Shown here piece by piece: positions 37,795-42,622 of a stretch of 42,622 nucleotides of DNA (positions are counted from its first letter, which is position 1; the number at the start of each line of letters is the position of its first letter). Position numbers and translations under genes: made by a program. The notes beneath the pieces are model-generated. The model ran no database searches. It saw nothing but the letters and a program-made list of their open reading frames with translations, and had not been told where the DNA came from. The DNA is from a virus. The DNA lies in IMG/VR virus record IMGVR_UViG_3300020201_000043, positions 1 through 42,622 of that record, one strand, 5' to 3'.

Positions 37795-38058
37795 ATGAAA
37801 ACACTATCTAAACAAGAACAAAGGGTAATGGAAAAGATGATAAGCATTGTTAAGGAAAAAAGTGCTGATGTCGTATTGCCTGGGCTTACAAATACTTATG
37901 TAAGCAAAGAGATACTTCTTAAGCTACTTCAGGAGGCATACTCAACCTACGATGCAATAGACAAACCATTAACAGAGAAAGAAACACCTAAATATGAATT
38001 ACCAATGTTCAAAGGAACTATGGAAGCACTTGATAAATTAACCATAATTAAAAAATAA
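37795..38058 (+). CDS. Small early protein carrying the DKPLTEKE border
   Basis: An 87-aa protein beginning MKTLSKQEQRVMEKMISIV, helical, with IDKPLTEKETPKYELPMFK near the end. The DKPLTEKE string and its DNA recur in other genes at their very end (38219, 40527). Here it is internal, so a further segment seems to have been joined to it. Function unknown. Confidence 0.6.
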   Translation: MKTLSKQEQRVMEKMISIVKEKSADVVLPGLTNTYVSKEILLKLLQEAYSTYDAIDKPLTEKETPKYELPMFKGTMEALDKLTIIKK

Positions 38059-38061
38059 TAT

Positions 38062-38253
38062 ATGAAAATCACAGTACCAATTTGTAACGTATGTAACAAA
38101 CCACACTACGGAAGGAAAAATGTTAATGAGAGATGTATTTGCGATAGTAGTGGTCAATTTCATTATGGTGAAATAGAAGAAGAAGTAGTTATCAAAAAAG
38201 ACGACCTCCTCGAATCCCTAGACAAACCATTAACAGAGAAAGAAAGTGAATAA
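38062..38253 (+). CDS. Small zinc-binding protein with SLDKPLTEKESE tail
   Basis: A 63-aa protein. CNVCNKPHYGRKNVNERCIC gives a C-x2-C ... C-x-C zinc pattern. It ends SLDKPLTEKESE, the same ending as the gene at 40277. The DNA encoding that tail also forms the ribosome site of the following gene. Function unknown. Confidence 0.6.
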   Translation: MKITVPICNVCNKPHYGRKNVNERCICDSSGQFHYGEIEEEVVIKKDDLLESLDKPLTEKESE

Positions 38254-38254
38254 T

Positions 38255-38353
38255 ATGAAAAGAATAAAAGAATGGTTATTTAAAAAAAACCCAGTAGACA
38301 ATTGGTTCCTGGTAGTAATAGTGATACATGTAATTATTCACTTGATATTATGA
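38255..38353 (+). CDS. 32-aa membrane peptide
   Basis: MKRIKEWLFKKNPVDNWFLV then VIVIHVIIHLIL. A basic start and one C-terminal hydrophobic helix. It begins right after the shared border GAAAGTGAATAATATG and its stop overlaps ATG 38350. Function unknown. Confidence 0.5.
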   Translation: MKRIKEWLFKKNPVDNWFLVVIVIHVIIHLIL

Positions 38354-38643
38354 AAAAGAAAGCAGAGAGAAAGAAAGTGAATAATATGAAATATTTAAAA
38401 GTTAGAGAACGTGGTGAGTGGGAAGAACTCAAGAAGATAGATAAAAAGTCTGACGCTCAAGCGGTTTATCGGCATATTAGAGAGACGCATACTTTTTTGA
38501 CTGATGAGAATCACAAATGGGAAGACACTGATCATTCTATCGTTATTAACAGAAATGATAAGAGTCCTCGCTTACATAACTTAACTCCTGTGTGGGCTAG
38601 ATTAACCGACTTTTGGTTTGCGATACAGTACAAAGTGGAATAA
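38350..38643 (+). CDS. Small early protein (start at 38350 or 38386)
   Basis: 97 aa from ATG 38350, or 85 aa from ATG 38386. The latter follows the shared border AGAGAAAGAAAGTGAATAAT, which elsewhere directly precedes start codons, so 38386 may be the functional one and MKKKAERKKVNN the fused remnant of another gene start. The body is charged and helical (KKIDKKSDAQAVYRHIRETH) then LTPVWARLTDFWFAIQYKVE. Function unknown. Confidence 0.55.
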   Translation: MKKKAERKKVNNMKYLKVRERGEWEELKKIDKKSDAQAVYRHIRETHTFLTDENHKWEDTDHSIVINRNDKSPRLHNLTPVWARLTDFWFAIQYKVE

Positions 38644-38648
38644 ATAAC

Positions 38649-39038
38649 ATGAAGTTACACATAAATATAGATCAATTCAACGAGCTAAATAATAAACAAA
38701 AAAAAGAATTAGAATTGTGGTGTTTTGCGCATAGATATTTTACTCGACTGGCAGTACCAGGAGAGCCATCTAGATTTACAGATACAAAAACATTTACAAG
38801 ATATGTACTTAATCCAATAGAGCTTTCAATCGGTCAAATGGTTGAGTTTTTAGAATACCACGGTAAACTTGGTCAAATCTTGCACCTACTTACATGGACC
38901 GGAGCTACTTGTGCTTGGAGGGTTACTAATGAAAAAGGGATTCCAAATCAGATAGACGGTCTCCCAGACTTTAAGGAACTCTGTGACGCCCTCTGGGAAG
39001 CAGTAAGAGAAAAAATAAAAACTTTGTCAAAAAACTAA
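38649..39038 (+). CDS. Unknown early protein (129 aa)
   Basis: A mostly helical protein (QFNELNNKQKKELELWCFA, IELSIGQMVEFLEYHGKLGQ, FKELCDALWEAVREKIKTL). ATG 38649 was preferred over an upstream in-frame codon lying inside the previous gene. No recognised family. Confidence 0.6.
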   Translation: MKLHINIDQFNELNNKQKKELELWCFAHRYFTRLAVPGEPSRFTDTKTFTRYVLNPIELSIGQMVEFLEYHGKLGQILHLLTWTGATCAWRVTNEKGIPNQIDGLPDFKELCDALWEAVREKIKTLSKN

Positions 39039-39040
39039 CT

Positions 39041-39223
39041 ATGAAAACAACGATAACATCTAGCTACGAGGAGTTTAATCTAGAGCGTGCGAGAATTAAA
39101 AAAGGTAATCAAGAACTTATTGCTTTTTGGAAATCAATCCCTTGGTGGAAGTTCTGGCTAAAACCATCATTTGAAGAACAACGAAGAATTATAATCGACA
39201 GTTGGCAACATTTACGAAGTTAA
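39041..39223 (+). CDS. Small Trp-rich protein
   Basis: A 60-aa protein with WKSIPWWKFWLKPSFEEQRR. The Trp/Phe-rich stretch suggests an amphipathic or membrane-touching helix. The upstream AAAAACTAACT-ATG leader recurs before other genes in this region. Function unknown. Confidence 0.55.
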   Translation: MKTTITSSYEEFNLERARIKKGNQELIAFWKSIPWWKFWLKPSFEEQRRIIIDSWQHLRS

Positions 39224-39232
39224 TAAAATAAT

Positions 39233-39394
39233 ATGTTTTATCCATATATAGAAAAACAAGGAATTAAACAATGGTTGCTAAATACATTTACACCTAGTAT
39301 GTGGTTTAGACCTAAAGATTGTGAATGTAGCTGGCAGATATTTCAAGGTAAACTAATGTGGATAATTCTAGGCGGCTGTCCTAGGCATGATTAA
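39233..39394 (+). CDS. Small protein of unknown function (53 aa)
   Basis: MFYPYIEKQGIKQWLLNTFT, then MWFRPKDCECSWQIFQGKL and a hydrophobic end with GGCPRHD. Three Cys could bind metal. It is weakly hydrophobic. The leader TAATAAAATAAT lacks a strong ribosome site. Confidence 0.45.
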   Translation: MFYPYIEKQGIKQWLLNTFTPSMWFRPKDCECSWQIFQGKLMWIILGGCPRHD

Positions 39395-39408
39395 CTAAAC
39401 CTTTACTT

Positions 39409-39987
39409 ATGAAACAACTTAACTCACGCAATTTTGAGGAAGTATACAAAAAACTAGACATCAACCTAGATACTCTGGGCTGTGTCATGCTTGATTTAGA
39501 ACCACTTGGAAGTATGGGTGGAATAGTAAGAACCACCGAAGATTTATACTATTCAAGCAAGCCAGATCGCAAGTGGATCAACGGCTGGGTAGCTGGAAGC
39601 GTACCCCACATCACCCTGCTTTATGGATTGTTAGATAACGCTCACAATTGGGAAAAGCACATTAAATCAGTCTTAGATGGTTGGAAAATGGATACTGTCG
39701 AGATTGACCACATTGGCTACTTTGAAAGCCCATACGAGGATGAGGCGTACTATTGTCTTGTCGCACATATTAAAGTCACTCCAGAGCTTATGGAGGGTCA
39801 CAACCGCTTGGAGTTTTTACCACACATCAACACGTTTACTGGTTACAAACCACACATGACTATTGGGTACATTAAAAAAGATGAGACATTGAGGGATGAT
39901 TACTTAAAGCGACTCAATGCCTTCTGGGCTGGTAAAAAAATAATAGTTAAAGAAGGTGTCAATTTAGGATACAAGCCGAAGGACTAA
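39409..39987 (+). CDS. 2H phosphoesterase (2'-5' RNA ligase-like)
   Basis: A 192-aa protein with both H-x-T motifs of the 2H superfamily: VPHITLLYG (His67, Thr69) and YKPHMTIGYI (His149, Thr151), about 80 residues apart as usual. It begins with TLGCVMLDLEPLG. Phage members include T4 gp57B and the Acb1 family that cleaves cyclic nucleotides of CBASS. The catalytic pair is intact. Its position in the early small-gene region fits a counter-defence or RNA-end-processing role, but the substrate cannot be read from the sequence. Confidence 0.82.
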   Translation: MKQLNSRNFEEVYKKLDINLDTLGCVMLDLEPLGSMGGIVRTTEDLYYSSKPDRKWINGWVAGSVPHITLLYGLLDNAHNWEKHIKSVLDGWKMDTVEIDHIGYFESPYEDEAYYCLVAHIKVTPELMEGHNRLEFLPHINTFTGYKPHMTIGYIKKDETLRDDYLKRLNAFWAGKKIIVKEGVNLGYKPKD

Positions 39988-39990
39988 CCT

Positions 39991-40254
39991 ACGACAGACA
40001 CACAAAAAATATTAGCGGAATTTGATGAGAGGTTTAATAATTCATTGATTGAATCAGTTATTAAGACGGATATGACAAAACTAACTAAACAAGAACAGAA
40101 ACGAACCCAATTCCAAACTACCCTGCTTAATAATGTGGAACAACTGAAATGGAATCATTACGTAAGAAGTGGTATTAGGCCCGACAGGAAATATCTTCTA
40201 GCGTTAGATGACGTAATAGCTTTAATCAAAGCCCTATATGAAAAAACTAACTAA
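39991..40254 (+). CDS. Small early protein, apparent ACG start
   Basis: 87 aa if read from ACG 39991: (M)TDTQKILAEFDERFNNSL, IESVIKTDMTKLTKQEQKRT and a helical end. The 11 bases before it (AGGACTAACCT) are identical to those before ATG 37065, where the next codons also read M-T. So ACG stands exactly where ATG is expected. Alternative starts are TTG 40045 and ATG 40069; the latter opens with the shared TKLTKQEQK sequence, so the gene may be a fusion of two cassettes. Function unknown. Confidence 0.6.
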   Translation, partial: TTDTQKILAEFDERFNNSLIESVIKTDMTKLTKQEQKRTQFQTTLLNNVEQLKWNHYVRSGIRPDRKYLLALDDVIALIKALYEKTN

Positions 40255-40558
40255 ACAGAGAAAGAAAGTGAATAATATGAAAATAATACAATTCAAAAAT
40301 CCAAAATATAAAATAGGCGAAGTGGTTTGTGTTAAATACAAAGTGGAAGATGAAGTCCAGACTGTTTTGCAGGGCATTATATTTGCTGCTCAATTTAGAG
40401 CTGAATGGTTTTATGGCATTGAACTCAAAAACCCAATGAAACCACTTGAGGAGACAGAGAAGTTTTATTCTTATGAGGAAGATACTGGTGATGCAAAAAC
40501 AAAAATTATAGACCTCGCCTCACTAGACAAACCATTAACAGAGAAAGAAAGTGAATAA
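40238..40558 (+). CDS. Small early protein with SLDKPLTEKESE tail
   Basis: 106 aa from ATG 40238 or 93 aa from ATG 40277. The first 13 codons (MKKLTKQRKKVNN) look like a fragment of one common gene start fused to the shared border GAGAAAGAAAGTGAATAAT-ATG, so 40277 is probably the working start. The body is beta-rich (KYKIGEVVCVKYKVEDEVQT, AEWFYGIELKN), like phage proteins with an SH3-type 'KIGDVV' fold. It ends SLDKPLTEKESE like the gene at 38062. Confidence 0.6.
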   Translation: MKKLTKQRKKVNNMKIIQFKNPKYKIGEVVCVKYKVEDEVQTVLQGIIFAAQFRAEWFYGIELKNPMKPLEETEKFYSYEEDTGDAKTKIIDLASLDKPLTEKESE

Positions 40559-40559
40559 T

Positions 40560-40766
40560 ATGAAAAAACTAATGAAATCAAAGCAAGAACAGAAAGACGA
40601 GGCTAGGAAAGCTTACGAAGCAATAGTAGGCCCAGCATGGAAAGCTTACGAAGCAATAGTAGACCCAGCATATGAAGCCTACAGTGTAAGGCTCAGGGAG
40701 ATAGACGAAGAAGATATTAAAATCATTGATGGTAAGAAATATAAATTAGTTGAGGAGGAGAAATAA
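40560..40766 (+). CDS. AYEAI-repeat protein, medium form
   Basis: A 68-aa paralogue of 37469: MKKLMKSKQEQKDEARKA, then two YEAIVxPA repeats, then YSVRLREIDEEDIKIIDGKK and YKLVEEEK. Its start is fused to the shared border sequence. Difference from 37469 is mainly repeat number. Function unknown. Confidence 0.7.
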   Translation: MKKLMKSKQEQKDEARKAYEAIVGPAWKAYEAIVDPAYEAYSVRLREIDEEDIKIIDGKKYKLVEEEK

Positions 40767-40767
40767 T

Positions 40768-41043
40768 ATGAAAAAACTAATGAAAAAACTAACTATGAAA
40801 CGAAATGAAGAAGCAAATCAATTCGTGGCAACGTTCGGAGCGGGAATTACAGCAGCTGTGGATGTGACGATTACCGATCAAGGATATTTAACAAGAAGAA
40901 AAAGATATAACACTTTTGGTGAGATGGTAGATGTCCTCTGGAACATAAATAAACAGAATAAAAAGATGGGGCTTACTGCGGAGTATACAGTTGTTTTACC
41001 ATTAAAGGGAACAAAGCCAATTTATAAAAAGACGACGAAATGA
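40768..41043 (+). CDS. Small early protein with repeated start
   Basis: 91 aa from ATG 40768 (MKKLMKKLTMKRNEEANQF); internal ATGs at 40780 and 40795 lie within the common cassette start. The body is beta-rich (VDVTITDQGYLTRRKRYNTF, LTAEYTVVLPLKGTKPIYKK). Function unknown. Ribosome site GAGGAGGAG. Confidence 0.6.
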   Translation: MKKLMKKLTMKRNEEANQFVATFGAGITAAVDVTITDQGYLTRRKRYNTFGEMVDVLWNINKQNKKMGLTAEYTVVLPLKGTKPIYKKTTK

Positions 41044-41055
41044 AGAGGAGGATTA

Positions 41056-41403
41056 ATGTATACATATAAAGCTATAGTGCTTCGGGTCATTGACGGTGAC
41101 ACCATAGACTGTTCGGTCCAATTAGGCTTTGACGTGACCATGAACTTACGGTTTAGGCTCTATGGTATCAACACGCCCGAGACTCGTGGAATCGAGAGGG
41201 AGCAAGGGCTCAAGAGCAAGGCCAGGATGCAACAGCTGTTACCAATCGGCGAACAAGTTGTACTAACCACCTACAAAGACCGTAAGGAGAAATACGGAAG
41301 GTACCTTTGTGAGGTATTTGCGGACGATGTCAGCCTCAACGGATTGATGATTGCTGAAGGTTTAGCTACACCATACTCTGGTAGAGGGAAGACAATCAAA
41401 TAA
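41056..41403 (+). CDS. Thermonuclease-like (SNase) protein
   Basis: A 115-aa OB-fold nuclease. VIDGDTIDC (Asp13, Asp15), RLYGINTPETRG (Arg34, Glu42) and DRKEKYGRYL (Arg82) match the staphylococcal nuclease catalytic set; LNGLMIAEGLATPYSG is the typical end. The Asp at the 'G-I-D-x-P-E' position is Asn39 here. No signal peptide, so it acts in the cell, perhaps in host DNA degradation. AGAGGAGG precedes the start. Confidence 0.88.
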   Translation: MYTYKAIVLRVIDGDTIDCSVQLGFDVTMNLRFRLYGINTPETRGIEREQGLKSKARMQQLLPIGEQVVLTTYKDRKEKYGRYLCEVFADDVSLNGLMIAEGLATPYSGRGKTIK

Positions 41404-41425
41404 TAACGTGGGAAGGAGGTGAATT

Positions 41426-42025
41426 ATGGCAGATAAAACAATTGAACAGATAGTAGTAAGACCGCTAAGTATTGGGATTATCCCAGTAAGGATTATTGGT
41501 TTACGTCCTTTAATCTTTCATAAATGGTCAGAGAAAGCTAAACGAATGATGCGTGAGAAGCAACAGAAGAAAGCAGCTAAGGGGCATGAGGTTAGAGATC
41601 CCCAAGCGGAGTTTGAAGCATCGTTCTATCGTAACTCAAATGGAGAGATAGCCTTTCCCGCAATAGCACTAAAAAAGGCTTTAACAGATGCATGTAGGAA
41701 TGTTACGGGAGTGACGATGGCGCTAGTAAAAGGAGCTGTTTTCATAGTGGGTGACCATGAAGGACTTGTAAGAGTCGACTACAAAGGAGAGCCAGAAATG
41801 CGAGAAGACATGGTTAATGTCGGAATCAAAGCAGCCGATCTTAGATACCGAGGTCAATTAACAGAATGGTCTATGGAGTTGACTGTTAAGCATAATGTCT
41901 CTGTTATAAGCGCTGAGCAGGTTATTAACTTGTTTAGGGTTGCAGGATTCGCGTGTGGAATAGGTGAATGGAGGCCTGAGAAAAGTGGAGATTACGGACA
42001 GTTCGATGTCCAAATGGGTAAGTGA
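41426..42025 (+). CDS. Conserved phage protein of unknown function (paired with the next gene)
   Basis: A 199-aa protein: GLRPLIFHKWSEKAKRMMRE, HEVRDPQAEFEASFYRNSN, IAFPAIALKKALTDACRNV, then VISAEQVINLFRVAGFACGI and GEWRPEKSGDYGQF. I recall very similar proteins, uncharacterised, in many phages of uncultured bacteria, usually followed by a gene like the one at 42058. GGAGGTGAATT gives a strong ribosome site. It could be a nucleic-acid-binding or recombination protein; no motif proves this. Confidence 0.75.
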   Translation: MADKTIEQIVVRPLSIGIIPVRIIGLRPLIFHKWSEKAKRMMREKQQKKAAKGHEVRDPQAEFEASFYRNSNGEIAFPAIALKKALTDACRNVTGVTMALVKGAVFIVGDHEGLVRVDYKGEPEMREDMVNVGIKAADLRYRGQLTEWSMELTVKHNVSVISAEQVINLFRVAGFACGIGEWRPEKSGDYGQFDVQMGK

Positions 42026-42057
42026 GTCTTAAAAAAAAAGAAAGGAGGTGTATAAAA

Positions 42058-42502
42058 ATGATAAAAAAAGAAATCGTGGCAGCTGAGCTTAAACGAATTG
42101 AAGGTGAAGGTGGAGCGCTTACTCCACACGCTGTAGTTGAGGCAGCTAGGGCGTCAAAATTCTTTATTACACCTCCTTTTTGATTGGGACAACAGTAGTG
42201 CAGGAGAAAAATACAGATTATGGCAAGCAAGACAGTTGATTTCAGTACAACGGACAATCTTTCAAGAACGAGAGGTTCATCAGTATTACAATATTGAGTT
42301 GACAGAGGACCAAGAGGCAGGTAGAGCGTATTTTCCGTTGGAACAAGTAATGTCTAAGGAGGCACTCTACAAACAAGCTTTAGCTTCGGCCGTCAAGGAT
42401 CTTGAGGTCTGGCTTAAACGCTATGAAGACCTAAAAGGTCTGAAAAATGTAGTGAATCTTTCTATTTTGGAACAGGCGAGGGTAACTGTAGCCTCAATAT
42501 AG
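42058..42502 (+). pseudogene. Conserved phage protein interrupted by a one-base frameshift
   Basis: Behind AAGGAGGTG, ATG 42058 opens MIKKEIVAAELKRIEGEGGA, LTPHAVVEAARAS and then runs to TGA at 42181 (KFFITPPF). The +1 frame continues the family pattern (NSLLHLLFDWDNSSAGEKYR, LWQARQLI, then a helical tail to 42502). Dropping one A of the AAAA run at about 42157 joins the two parts as ARASNSLLHLLFDWDN, as expected for such proteins ('..aaRdp.SpLH..FeWDd'). It is a real mutation, an assembly error or a +1 frameshift site. Confidence 0.7.
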
Positions 42503-42510
42503 AGGCTTTC
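42490..42510 (+). terminator. Possible short terminator at the end of the early region
   Basis: AGCCTC (42490-42495) pairs with GAGGCT (42502-42507) around AATATA, followed by TTTC. The stop codon lies in the loop. The stem is short, so confidence is low. Confidence 0.4.
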
Positions 42511-42512
42511 AT

Positions 42513-42622
42513 GGCAGGTGCGGCGAGGCTGGGCGTGGTACGGCAGGGCGCGGCGAGGCAGGTATGGCGAGGCAGGTAAGGCGGGGCACGGCAAGGTTCG
42601 GCAGGGCTAGGCGAGGCAGGTG
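42513..42622 (+). repeat. Degenerate GGYNN pentanucleotide tandem repeat, right end
   Basis: About 22 units with the same grammar as at 1-84: GG, pyrimidine, two free bases. The 4-nt unit GGCA is usually followed by GGT (at 42513, 42562, 42571 and near the end). The two blocks would join into about 195 bp if the genome is circular. Confidence 0.88.

Overview
This window reads as the essentially complete genome of a short-tailed (podovirus-type), apparently lytic tailed phage. All supported genes are on the + strand and tightly packed, with many ATGA/TAATG overlaps. No integrase, repressor cassette or DNA polymerase is recognisable. The two ends carry the same kind of GC-rich degenerate pentanucleotide repeat (GGYNN), so the window looks like a circular or circularly permuted genome cut inside that repeat, between the end of the early region and the small terminase gene. 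The SU10/DUF5309-type capsid protein, portal, adaptor, nozzle-like protein and large internal polyvalent protein support the podovirus assignment. The host is unknown; Shine-Dalgarno sites and sigma70-like promoters say bacterial. Nothing visible fixes the phylum.

Layout. 0.15-13.5 kb: packaging and head genes. These are TerS, TerL, three internal-virion-like proteins (one with a transglycosylase-like domain, one of 1162 aa with LPD38-like features), an inserted cassette with a sigma-region-4-like regulator and three tandem zinc-ribbon miniproteins, then portal, scaffold and major capsid protein, closed by a strong terminator. 13.5-21 kb: surface-sugar genes (glycosyltransferases, an NAD-dependent epimerase, a PLP-fold 3-dehydrase with the catalytic Lys replaced by His). 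One glycosyltransferase is split by a remnant of an HNH endonuclease. 21-27.5 kb: decoration, LamG, adaptor, nozzle and fibre/carbohydrate-binding proteins. 27.5-30.4 kb: lysis genes (holin-like membrane proteins, M23 endopeptidase). 30.4-36 kb: HTH regulator, SSB-like protein, RepA-like helicase with candidate origin repeats inside its 3' end, CoiA-like nuclease, second transglycosylase, NinG-like nuclease. 36-42.5 kb: a tRNA-like element, a pentapeptide-repeat protein and many small genes that share border sequences, plus a 2H phosphoesterase and a thermonuclease.

Most unusual features. (1) A 12-nt block TTGATAACCTCC lies exactly 37 nt upstream of six ATG start codons that lack a Shine-Dalgarno site, with a TANNNT-like box at a constant position 6 nt before the ATG; this looks like a phage promoter class producing leaderless mRNAs. 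(2) A 21-bp palindromic element (AAAGCC-NNN-GGCTTT-TGTA) occurs nine times, always in the codon phase that reads K-P-(L/K)-A-F-V, including inside a conserved CoiA domain. (3) Two genes appear to start at ATA and one at ACG, each behind a good Shine-Dalgarno site. (4) Iteron-like AACTGCGGAAA repeats lie inside the helicase gene. (5) A leader ORF has nested or pseudoknotted stems that bury the next gene's ribosome-binding site. (6) A class II tRNA-like element has a 24-nt anticodon loop. (7) The early small genes look like shuffled cassettes with shared ends. All functions are inferred from sequence reading only; no database search was run.
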